Positions 25,688-35,800 of a DNA stretch of 64,000 nucleotides are shown here, piece by piece. The stretch lies in the NCBI RefSeq assembly GCF_013044515.1, contig NZ_JABEPR010000002.1, positions 124,001-188,000 on the forward strand. The letters are read 5' to 3'. The stretch's first letter is position 1; the number at the start of each line of letters is the position of its first letter. The notes beneath the pieces are model-generated. The model searched no databases, had not been told where the DNA came from, and was given only the letters and a program-made list of their open reading frames with translations. Origin of the DNA: Sphingomonas sp. ID1715. Its GTDB lineage: Bacteria; Pseudomonadota; Alphaproteobacteria; Sphingomonadales; Sphingomonadaceae. A program made the position numbers and the translations under genes.

Positions 25688-25736
25688 CACAGCTTAATAA
25701 GCTGTGAGTCAGCTAAATAGCAGCTAGAGTCAAGCT
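25688..25736. promoter_or_regulatory. Phased AGCT array with a perfect 19-base palindrome
   Basis: CACAGCTTA-A-TAAGCTGTG (25688-25706) is a perfect palindrome 5 bases upstream of the HTH/X1 start. AGCT starts at 25691, 25700, 25711, 25722 and 25733, spaced 9, 11, 11 and 11 bases, which is close to one DNA turn each. The array fills the whole gap to the methylase stop. It may be an operator for the HTH protein or a modification-sensing site. A TTGACT box lies in it on the minus strand (25733-25728). Confidence 0.65.
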
Positions 25737-28700
25737 ACGCGCTTTCGAGTGCGGCCCGCACCTCATGGAAATTGGGAAACTCGGTGTGCCCTTCTGACAT
25801 GAGCCGCCGCATCACTTCAGCGTGCACACCTTGCACGCCTCTGGCCGCGACGTCTGGAATGGCGGTGGCGTCCCCGACAAGCCGGACCAGGTCGATTTTG
25901 CCGTTTGGTGCTGCGCGTTCACCTCTCGCGACTTCCGGCTTGCGCAGATTCATCACGACGTCGAAGTGAGCGACGTTCTCCTCGCCGTCTCGGCCTTTGT
26001 ATCCCTTATGACTCTGCTGTTTGCGATCCAGCGAGGCCGCCTCGTGAAATTCGAAGCCGGCCGACGAAGCTGCCTCGCTGAGCGACCGCCACACCTTGCT
26101 GTCGGTGTTATGGAAGACGACCGTGGCCCAGCCACCTGGCTTGAGGACGCGCGCTATCTCCGCCAGCGAACCGGCCATCAATTCCGAATAATCCGCGAGC
26201 GTCTTTCCGCCATCGGTGGGCAAAAGCGACCTGTTCACTACGGCTTCCAGAGCCGGGTCGGTGACCCGTCCGAGCCAAGCCTCCCAGATCAGATTGCAGT
26301 CGGCATAGAAGATGTTCGAACCGAAAGGCGGATCGGTAAACACGTAGTCGATACTGCCATCTGGTATCCGCGAAAGATCAGTGGCGCTGCCGGACATCAC
26401 ACGGGGCGGCTCGGCCGCCGTGGGCTTGAACGCGGCATAGTACGAGCGCAGCTGCCCGATCTTCTTGCGAAGCACATGCAGCACATTCACTTCCGCCGAG
26501 AGCTGAGGCACGTAAAGCGTCCCGGTGAGTGGCCTGTGTCCGCCACGTGCATTGAACCGCCGCATCTTCGTTCCGTGCCAAGCGGTGTTCGTGAACGCGA
26601 ACGCCAAGGCGGCCCGCAGTCGCTCGTCGGGTTCGGTTTGGATCGCCTTCCACAGTACCGAGAGCGCCAGCCGATTCCGATCGGTGTACATGTCCCGGAC
26701 AGAACGGATTCCCTGGAGATGGAGCGCGCACCGCTGGTACATTTCGCGATCAGCGCCGAGCGGAACATCAGGGAAAGCCGCGTCTGTTGTTTGCGACGCG
26801 TACCGTTCGGCATCCTCGCGATCCTGTTCGGTGGCCGCTCGCTCACCGCGGCCCCCGTTTGGACGCTCGAACGAGATGAGCGCCGGCTCGTTGTCGATCA
26901 CTTTGAAATGCCTGCGGTCGGCGCGGTGATCGCAGCTCGGACATTCAGTCTCGCGGGTCATGCGCCCCGTCTTTCGATCAACCGTGTCCCACAAGAGGAA
27001 ATCAGCATGACACTGTGGGCAACGGTGCCGCGTACTCCAAAGCGTCCACCTGATCGACGCCGGCGCCCCAGTTTCGTCACGGGTCGCATAAAAGCGGTCG
27101 AAGTCGCTCTTTACGGCAGCGGCAACCCTGTCGAATGCGGCCTCGAGCGCGTCTCCGTCACAGGCGTGTGTATGATTCCACGCCAAGTGCACTGCGGCGG
27201 TCGAAAGATCGTTGAGGATCGCACGCCGTCCTGCGAGCGCTGCTGCCACCCCAGTCATTCCCGAGCCGCAGAACGGGTCGAGCACAACGTCCCCGGGCTT
27301 TGAGAAGTGTTCGATGAACGGCAGGATCGCCTCTGGAGGCACCTTGGTGTGGTAGCTGTGAGCGTTATAAAACGCCGTATTGCGTGAACCGGGGACCATT
27401 CTCCTGCTCGGCGGCGCAGCGGGCGAAGACCCGCCTTTGCTGGCCGGCAGCGGCTCGTCGGACAGATAGCCGGCGACGAAATCAGTCATCTTCTCCGCAA
27501 CCGTCGGCGGACCGAGCTTGGCGCGCCTGGCCTCGATCCCATCGATGGTAATTCCGGATGCCGAAAGATCCGCCTGGAGCACATCACGCAGCACCGCCGT
27601 GTACAGATGGTCTTGATCTGTGGCGCCTTCGACCAAGGCCCGCTGGATAGACGCGTCGATGAAAGCGGCTGGTGCGCCCTCCCGCTTTCGAGCCGGACGT
27701 GACCGGTGAGCAAGCGTAAGGGTTAGATCCAGCCTCGTGACCCGCTCCTGCCCGAGCTGACCCTTGACCCCCTTGATTGACGGCTGCCCTTTGTTGAGCA
27801 CGTGGACGCTTCGCGTTTCCAGTCCTGCGTCGGAAAGCGCGTCCTGAACCTCGGTCCAGACACGGTCATCCGTGTTCGAGAAGGCGAGCACGCCGGCACC
27901 GCCCCTGCGCATAATCCTGGCGGCTTCGCCGAAGGCTTTGGCCATCAGATCACCGTAAAGGTCCAAGTCCTTGCCGCCGGACGCGCGGGGTCGCCGCTGA
28001 TTCACAACGATCTCGTTCGTCTGATCCGTTTGCGCTCCAAGCCAAGCGTCCCAGAGCAGTGAACTGTCGGCGTAGAAGATGTTCGACCCGAACGGCGGAT
28101 CCATGAAGACTAGGTCAACGGCCTGGTCCGGGATGCAGCTCAGATCGGTCGCCGAGCACTGGAAGACCTGCGCCTGCGCGCTGATGCCTTGCCGAGTCTG
28201 GAAGAACCGCAGCACGTCGGCCGCTTTACGCCTAAACAGACTAAGGACGTTCCACTCATACCGCAGCGACGACACATACATCGTGCCGGTCATCACGTTG
28301 GTCGGCCGCTTGGCATTCCACTGGTATCGCTTCGAAGCGCGGTTCACGCAGGCCGTGAAGGCGAACAACAGCGCCTCGCGGATGCGGCCCTCAGCGACCT
28401 GGATGATCGAATGTCGGATCGCCGCAAGCGCGTGGAGGTTTCGCTTCGTGTAGAAGCTCGCTGCATCACTGATACCCATCGCTGAATGAGCCGAGCGCCA
28501 CATCTCGCGATCAGGCCCAAACGACACCGAGGGTATCCAGTAGGGTATGGTCGTCGCACTGATCTCGTCGATCAGGGCCAGTTCGGCAGCGGTGGGCTCA
28601 TGTGACGTCATCCGTTTTCCGGACTTCGAAACATGCGTCTGCACCGGCGTCTCGCCGACCCAGATGAGACCACTTTTCTCGAGCGTCGATTTGCATCTGG

Positions 28701-29520
28701 GGCAAACGAGCTTCTTGCCGAGCCCTTTATGCAAAGCGTCCCAATAGCTGATGTGGGCAGCGCAGCCATTGCAGGCGAAGACATCACTCCACACAGTATA
28801 TTCGATCCGTTCGCCCTGGCTTCCGATCGGTACGTATAGCCAGTCAATGGTCGGCTTCACGTCGCGCTCAACCTTCAGAAGCGCTTCCTTGAAAGCAGTC
28901 GGGTCGCAAGGCGCGGTGTAGTTGCGCGCAATGTGCACGGCTGCCGGCGAGAGATCGGACAGCAGGGCGTTGCGGCCAACATTAAGCGCGGCCACACCTG
29001 TCATTCCCGATCCGCAAAACGGGTCGCTAACCAAGTCCCCAGGGTTGGTGAATGCTTCGATGAACGGCGTGATCGCCGAGGGAGGCACCTTCGTATGATA
29101 GCTGTGAGCACGATAGGTCGTGCTGGCTTTGCTGACATGGATCAGGGGCGGAATCGTCGTCCCGTTTCCTACCCCGCGCCGTTGACGCGAATTTGACGAG
29201 GGAATGACCTCTGGCCGCGTCGGATAAACGATCGCGTCCTGCTCGGCCCACACCCTAACGGCCGCCGTAACTGCGGTCGCATCTGTCTCTATGGCACCTT
29301 GGACGTCCTTAGGCAGGCGTCCGGCTTGGAGGAGTAGCAACTCGGCCGGAAGACCGAGGATCGAACTCAGATTTGAAATCTGCTCTTCTGTAGGCACTCG
29401 TTTGCCGCTCTCGACGAGACTCAGATAGCTCTTGTCGACGCCGATCTGAGCCGCCAATGCGGACTGCGAAATCCCCATCGCCTTGCGCCGCTGCTGTATG
29501 TGTGAACCTGCCGAACTCAT
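25735..29520 (-). CDS. Tandem double DNA methyltransferase with N-terminal XRE domain
   Basis: The 1261-residue protein has an XRE helix-turn-helix at residues 5-60 (GISQSALAAQIGVDKSYLSL). Two complete amino-methyltransferase units follow. Unit 1 has AHSYHTKVPP, DPFCGSGMTG at 166-175, a CNGC...CPRC zinc ribbon and DPPFGSNIFYADSSLLWDAW near 470. Unit 2 repeats the plan with DPFCGSGMTG near 745, CPQC...CPSC and DPPFGSNIFYADCNLIWEAW near 1060. Motif I precedes DPPF, as in N6-adenine or N4-cytosine enzymes. The start at 29520 has GGAGG 7 bases upstream. An open extension to 29790 would consume the divergent regulatory region. The XRE part may autoregulate, like restriction C proteins. Confidence 0.87.
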   Translation of the reverse strand: MSSAGSHIQQRRKAMGISQSALAAQIGVDKSYLSLVESGKRVPTEEQISNLSSILGLPAELLLLQAGRLPKDVQGAIETDATAVTAAVRVWAEQDAIVYPTRPEVIPSSNSRQRRGVGNGTTIPPLIHVSKASTTYRAHSYHTKVPPSAITPFIEAFTNPGDLVSDPFCGSGMTGVAALNVGRNALLSDLSPAAVHIARNYTAPCDPTAFKEALLKVERDVKPTIDWLYVPIGSQGERIEYTVWSDVFACNGCAAHISYWDALHKGLGKKLVCPRCKSTLEKSGLIWVGETPVQTHVSKSGKRMTSHEPTAAELALIDEISATTIPYWIPSVSFGPDREMWRSAHSAMGISDAASFYTKRNLHALAAIRHSIIQVAEGRIREALLFAFTACVNRASKRYQWNAKRPTNVMTGTMYVSSLRYEWNVLSLFRRKAADVLRFFQTRQGISAQAQVFQCSATDLSCIPDQAVDLVFMDPPFGSNIFYADSSLLWDAWLGAQTDQTNEIVVNQRRPRASGGKDLDLYGDLMAKAFGEAARIMRRGGAGVLAFSNTDDRVWTEVQDALSDAGLETRSVHVLNKGQPSIKGVKGQLGQERVTRLDLTLTLAHRSRPARKREGAPAAFIDASIQRALVEGATDQDHLYTAVLRDVLQADLSASGITIDGIEARRAKLGPPTVAEKMTDFVAGYLSDEPLPASKGGSSPAAPPSRRMVPGSRNTAFYNAHSYHTKVPPEAILPFIEHFSKPGDVVLDPFCGSGMTGVAAALAGRRAILNDLSTAAVHLAWNHTHACDGDALEAAFDRVAAAVKSDFDRFYATRDETGAPASIRWTLWSTRHRCPQCHADFLLWDTVDRKTGRMTRETECPSCDHRADRRHFKVIDNEPALISFERPNGGRGERAATEQDREDAERYASQTTDAAFPDVPLGADREMYQRCALHLQGIRSVRDMYTDRNRLALSVLWKAIQTEPDERLRAALAFAFTNTAWHGTKMRRFNARGGHRPLTGTLYVPQLSAEVNVLHVLRKKIGQLRSYYAAFKPTAAEPPRVMSGSATDLSRIPDGSIDYVFTDPPFGSNIFYADCNLIWEAWLGRVTDPALEAVVNRSLLPTDGGKTLADYSELMAGSLAEIARVLKPGGWATVVFHNTDSKVWRSLSEAASSAGFEFHEAASLDRKQQSHKGYKGRDGEENVAHFDVVMNLRKPEVARGERAAPNGKIDLVRLVGDATAIPDVAARGVQGVHAEVMRRLMSEGHTEFPNFHEVRAALESA

Positions 29521-29818
29521 CGCGCCCTCCGATGAGAACAAAGTGCGTCCGTTGACAAAATTAGTCAACAGACGGAGTGGAAATTTCCACCCTTTCGGGG
29601 TTCGGCATTCTCCAGCAGTATGATGAACTCGCGCCCTTGGTTTCTCTAACCGACTTTGCCAGTTCAGGTCGGTAAAGACATTCAAGACGTTATCTGAAAT
29701 CAAACGGCATGTGATAGGCGGCTCGATAACCGGGGGGCGGAACCCGATATCGAGTGGTAGAAGTTTGTTTTTAGGGGGAAACGTGGCCAACGCTAACGCT
29801 GCCGTATTACGGAGTGGG
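29521..29818. promoter_or_regulatory. Divergent regulatory region between the two island arms
   Basis: This 298-base region separates the methylase operon from the GHKL gene. It contains the inverted repeat GTTGAC-7 bases-GTCAAC (29551-29569), located 31-49 bases before the methylase start. This is a plausible operator for its XRE domain, and the TTGAC halves could also serve as -35 boxes. The region is clearly less GC-rich than the neighbouring genes. AGGGGG precedes a GTG at 29783 and GGAG precedes the ATG at 29819. Confidence 0.6.
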
Positions 29819-32800
29819 ATGGATATATGGTCTAGCGGCCTCGTCCATTCAGCTGAGACCGATATTCTGCGTCTCCAGCAGATTCTGCGCGAGAGCTATG
29901 CCTCGGGCTTCACTATCTTCAAGGAACTGCTCCAGAACGCCGAAGATGCCGGGGCCCGCCACATGGTTGTCGCCGGTCACAGCGGCTTTGACGGCGCCGT
30001 CAATCCTTTGCTGCGAACACCTGGCCTGATCGTAGCCAATGACGGAAAGGTGTTCGCCCGGCATATGGAGGCGATTACTCGCGCAAGCGGCGGCAGCAAG
30101 GCGGATGAACGCTCGGCCGTAGGGCGTTTCGGTCTGGGTCAGAAATCAGTCTATCACCTATGCGACGCATTCATCGCGCTTGGCCGGGTGGAGGACCAGG
30201 AAGGCCGGCCGCAAACGCTGATCATGAACCCATGGGAACACGTCGCCGAAGCGGATGCCGCGCATCGCGACTGGCCCAAACTCTCCGCCGCCGAAGGGCA
30301 GATGCTGCTCGATAAGACAGCGGCGCTTGGCATCAACCGGGGCATGGTACTGTTCCTGCCGCTGCGCACGGCCAGCCTGCGCCCTGGGGTGGCCTTGTGC
30401 CTGTCAGATACGAACTGGAAACCGGATAGCGCCATCGACGATATCCTCGCCGGCGAGGAACTAGCCGCGACCCTGTGCTGCCTGCGCAATCTGGAAAGTA
30501 TAGAGATCATTCCGATCGCGGGCGAGGGGCGCAGGATTTCGATGCGCGGCGGCGCGCGACGCTTATCGGGCCCGGGTGTGGAAGGCGCGCCAGATATCGG
30601 CGGTCAAGTCGATGGTGCCGGTTTCGAGCTGACCTTTAGCGGACGCCAGCAGTGGGAACCGGATGGACAAGCCGCCCAGCTGCTGAAGGCAGATGGATGG
30701 GACAAGGTGTTCGACATCCACGGCAAGCACATTCCGCCGAAGGCCAATCCGCACGGAGCTGTGATCCTTTGCCGTTCGGCCGCCCGGGAGGGAACGGGCC
30801 AGTTGCGATTGCGCAACGCGGTGTACTTGCCGCTGGGTACACCTCTGTTCACCGAGCCACTCGAACGCGGTGCCTGCAATATCGATGTGCTGGTGCACGG
30901 CTATTTCTTCGTGTCCAGCGACCGGCGCAAGCTGCGCGACGACGATCATATTGAGACCCGTTGGAACCAGGCCCTGCGCCGCGAAGTTGCGCTACCGCTG
31001 CTGCTCGATGCTATGGCGGATGCCTTGCCCGGCTTGCCTGGCGACGCTGAGCGCCATGCTCTAATCCGTGCCCTGCAGCGCACTCCATGGTGGGATGATC
31101 ACCGAGCTGAGGCTTGCCAAGGCAAGGCGCTTGCCCGGTGCTGGCCGGGTGACAGGTCGGAAAGTTGGCAGGTTTGTTCTGGTGCCTCGCTGCGCCCGGT
31201 AGTGAGGGGCGATGTAGCGTCGCTGGCTCGTCTTATGGCCGCCTTTCCCCGCCTTGAAGACTGGTGCCGCGAGAATGAGATCGTTCTGGCTTTCGGTACC
31301 GCGCTGGCCGACTCCGATCCGCGTTGGCCGGATGAGCAGCTTGCCGACTTGGTGCGCCTTGCCGGTCCCACGGCTTTTCAGAAGGGCCAAGTGGCCGAAA
31401 CGCTGTCGGCTGTACTCGAGGCGGCGCAGCCCGGCGAAGCGGCGCGGGCGGCGCTGGCCGAAACCTGCCGCAGCGCCATCGCGATGGTTGAGCAAAGCTT
31501 CGCAAGTGCCGAGAAGCTTAAATCGCTCGTTCGGCGCTTGCCGCAGGATCGCATATTTATCCTTCCCCCCAGCGTAGAGAACCGTGAGCTTCTTCGGGCG
31601 CTGGCTGCAACGGGAAGGAGCATTCCGGTCAAGGCGTCTTGGGCGGATCAGGGCGGGGCTATGTCTCGGCAGTTGGGGCTGAACGAGACGATTGAATTGT
31701 TGGCCGCGACAGAACCCTTCCTCGCGATTCGAGGTGCGGTAGCCCAAGAAGCATCGGCCCTAGTTTCGCATCTCCTGCGCAATGGTCCTCCACTAGATGC
31801 ACTGGCCGGGGACGCTCGAGCTCGCGAATTGCAGGTCATCCCCGCGCGATTGATGCAGGACGATGCAGATGTGCGCCTGTCTTTGGGTGCTATCGCTGCC
31901 CTTAAGCGGCTGGGCCTGCTGTTCGATGCCGCGCCAAATCGGGAACTGGTTGTGCTCGCCGGGGCAGTAGCGTCACCCGCCATATACCGAGTTGGCTTGA
32001 AGGATGGCGGTCTTGGGGATCTGGCTTCGGCAAAGAAGGCGGAATCCCTCTTGGCCGTCTTAAGGCAGGCCAATCGTTTTGGAGATCCTGGCAGGTGTGG
32101 CGAGCTCGCGGAGCTGCTCGGTCCAGATGCCCCTCGTGACGAATTGCGCCGGCTCGTTGCGCGCGACCCAGCTTTGCCTTCGCATGTCAGCCTAATCGAA
32201 CTCGATGAGCTCGGCGGGATACTCGACGAACTTGTGCAGGCGCTGTTGCAAGACAGGGAGGATTGCCTCGTCGCCGCCGCTACGACGGCGGAATTGAGAA
32301 AGGCCTTGCGCGACCGCATCGGCCTACGTCGGATCGATCTCTCCGAACTAGGAACCTGGCTTCAGGATGCGCAGAGCGGCGGCACCATGCCGCCGATGGA
32401 CGATGCCAAGGCCATGGCATTGCTCAAGTCGGGTATCGACGAAGATGTTCTGAAAGCGCTGCCTTTGCACCGATCCGATGGGCACGAAGGTCTGCTTTCA
32501 GCCACAGACCTGTTCCGCGGTCGCACGTCGGATATCGCGCCCGCGCTCTTGCCCTTTACGCGTCTGGTCGAGCTATGGGGAGATCCGCCAGCAGCCGCGG
32601 TTCAGAACAGGCTGATCGCGCGTTGGGGACCTGAAGCGGCAATTCGCACAGCACTGTCCGCGCCAAACCCTAAATGCTTCACCTCGGAAATTGCTGCGGC
32701 ACTGGGCGAAATTGAGAACCTGCCCGATGACCTGATTGAGGCGCTTCGTCACACGGCGTGGATCCGTGCGGGCGGCAGTGGATGGAGACCAACCAATGTC

Positions 32801-35800
32801 CTCGACCTGCCTCTGGATGCAGAACATGCACTCGAGAATCTGATTCTTGACCAGGGTGGGCTCTTATTTGCCAGCGCGCTTCCTAGCTGCCTGCGCGACG
32901 AGAATGTGCAGCGGCACCTCGGGCGCCTTCAACCCGATCGATCTGAGTCATTTCTCTTGGCCTCCCAGCTTGCGGCTGACCACGGTGCAACCGGGTTGTG
33001 CCTCGATGTCGTGGAGCATCTTGACGAGTTGGCGAAGTTGGCGAGGTCGGATGCAGAGCTCGATGCGGAAGCGTGGCCGCTGATCGCTGCAGCCTTGCGC
33101 GACGGCATGGCGGATGCGGTCGTTGCAGGAATGGCCGAAGTTTTAAATGCGCCCGCTCGGGCGGGCATCGTTACTCAATTGAATGCGCTGACCAACCTGA
33201 GCGGGCTCGGCACAAATGCTGAAGCGGCGCGGCGGCTTTACCGTGCAGCATTTGGCCGAAATCTGGCTGCTTTGACGAATGGGTCCAGCTATCTTCCTGC
33301 AGATCTGCACGTTCCGACCGAAGCAGGTGGTTTCGGCAGGGCCGACAGCGTTGCACTAAGTGCAGCGGGGATCGAGTCTTCGGCGCTGGTCGCGCGCGAA
33401 TACGCGGACAAGCTCGATCAGCCCGAAGATCAGGCGACGCCCTTCAACTCAATCCGAAAGCCCGCAGCGGCTGACTGGCTCAGCGCCATCGAACGCGCCT
33501 TCTCTCCGCTCAGCCAGTATGATGTGCGTGACGGAATCCTGCTGGCCCTCGCCATGCTCGGCAGGGATGAGAAGATTCAGGCTCTCGCCGCCAAGTGGGA
33601 AGGTCAGCGGTCCTTCCACCGAATCTGCGACGATTTCGACATGCTGGCTGACGAACAGCGCGGCATGGCCAATTCCAATCGAGAGCGGCTCGCTGAATTG
33701 CGTTTCGCAGTTGAGTTCCCGGAGCTGGGCCTGGTCAATGTGCGGTCCGCGGCTGGCACGGATTGTACGGTTCCTCTCTCTGGGAAAGGCGACGCCCTGC
33801 TGCTGGATTGTATCCCGCGGGGAATCGAGCGCGACGATGCCGGCTATCGACACGTCTACGACCTCGTGATCGGGCCGGTTTCACCGTGCGATGAGGCCGA
33901 GGCCCGGCGATTATTGGATCAATTTGTCAGAAAGCTGGCCCTTGCTCTGATGCTGGGTTTCGAGCGGCATAAGGCAGCACTGTCGGAGCTTCTAGCGAGC
34001 TATTTTGCCAGCGATCAGCGGACACTCGCAGACACCTGCGCGGAATTGCAGGAGGTACTCCACGATCGCCTCGCCGGCATTAAGACCGGACCTGTGATGC
34101 GCGCAGCATTGAATGAGTATCATCGCGACGCGCCTCGCGATCGGGACAAGGCCCGCAATGCACTTTGGGCAGCCGCGCAGTCGGACGAGGGAGCGAGGGA
34201 ACTCCTCGAAGCCACCCGCCAGAAGATCGACGAGATGGGCTATGCCCCACATCGAGTCTTGTTCGAGCTATACCAGAATGCCGTCGATGCTCAGGCACAG
34301 TGGCACGGTAACGGACGCTTCCGCGTCGAAGCTATCTACGATGGCGATGAGGTGATTACCTGTTTGCGGGTGATCCATTGGGGTCGACCCGTCAATCAGC
34401 CGGGGAGTGACCCGCTCAAGGCAGAAGAAGAAGGGCATCGCCGCGACCTTTCGAATATGCTCGCCATCAATCACTCTGCCAAAGATGGGGATGCGGTAAC
34501 CGGTCGCTTCGGCCTTGGATTCAAGACCGCGCACATGCTCGCGGACGAAGTTCGGCTGGCCAGCGGGGGCATAGCCATCCGCATCTTGGGCGGCATGATC
34601 CCTACCGACTGGGACGCGGGAGGCAGCACGGTAATCCCATTCCATGACAGGGGACGCAAAGCGACACTCATTGAAATTCCGGTCGCATCTGCTCGATCAG
34701 AAGAGGCACTCGAGGCATGGCAATCGTTTCGGGATGCGGCTCCGTTCTTGGCCGCGCTCGGTCAGGATGCATCAATCGAATTGGTGGGCCATGAAGGCGA
34801 GACGGTGTTCCGGCACGAGGACCATCGGCTGGTTGATGGCGTAAGCTGGCTGACAATCGATAGCGGTCGCCACCTATTGCGCTTCGATTTGGGGAACGAT
34901 TTTCGGCTCTATCTGCCTTTCGGACGTAACGGGCCACATGCCTTGCCGGGCGATGTGCCGCAGTTCTGGCACCTAGTTCCGCTCGTGGGCGAACGCCGCC
35001 GGGGAGCCTGGCTATTGGAAGGCCGCTTTCCCGTCGATCCCGGTCGTACCCAATTGTCCGGTACGGCCGACGAGAAGGATAGCCGATTTGCCCGACTTGG
35101 GCTCGCCCTTGGGCCGCGGATCATTGCCTTTTATGACCGTTGCCTTGCCGATTGGGCAGGCTTTGCGCGCGCTACAGGCTTGGACTTGGAAGGGCGAGAG
35201 GATTTCTGGCGAAAGCTCGTGCATCTCTTTGCGCAGGACCTGGCAAGCCAGGGATCCGAGCAATCGCTGCACAAGTCAGGAAATGGGCTTGCTCGGCTAT
35301 GGGCGGAACGCCCGTTGGTGCCGTTGGCATTTGGCGGCGCGACGCGTGCGGCTGACGTCAAATGGCGCTTGTCGGGATCGCTGGCCGATCGCGGAGCGCT
35401 AAGCGCAATCTCGGGTTTGCTCACCGACGACGAACTCAACAATTCGGTTGTCACCGAGGAGACAGGCCAGCTGTTGAGATCAGTCGGGCTACCTTCAGGG
35501 CAACGCTTGGATGCAGTTACCTTGGCCGAAGTGCTTGCTGGAGCCGAGGGCATCGACTGCGTGCTAGCGGAGCGACTTTCCTGTCTTTGCGGCGAAGTGG
35601 TGTCGCTCGCCATGACCGGTGAGGAAGAATCAGGATTCCGCAAGTTCCTGCGCGAGCGGCTCTGGGTTGCCGAAGATGGAAGCTGGCAGCCAATCCGGCT
35701 GCTGGCATTTCCGCAGGGAGATAGCGATGAACAAGAGAGGGCGGCCTTCGCTCCTGCTTCTGGGCGCCTGGCTGCGAACTACGGAGGCGCAGCATTTGAC

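Noticed and set aside
29520-29790. N-terminal extension of the methyltransferase to 29790
   Set aside because: The extra 90 codons lack domain features and run through the AT-rich regulatory region. GGAGG stands right before the ATG at 29520.
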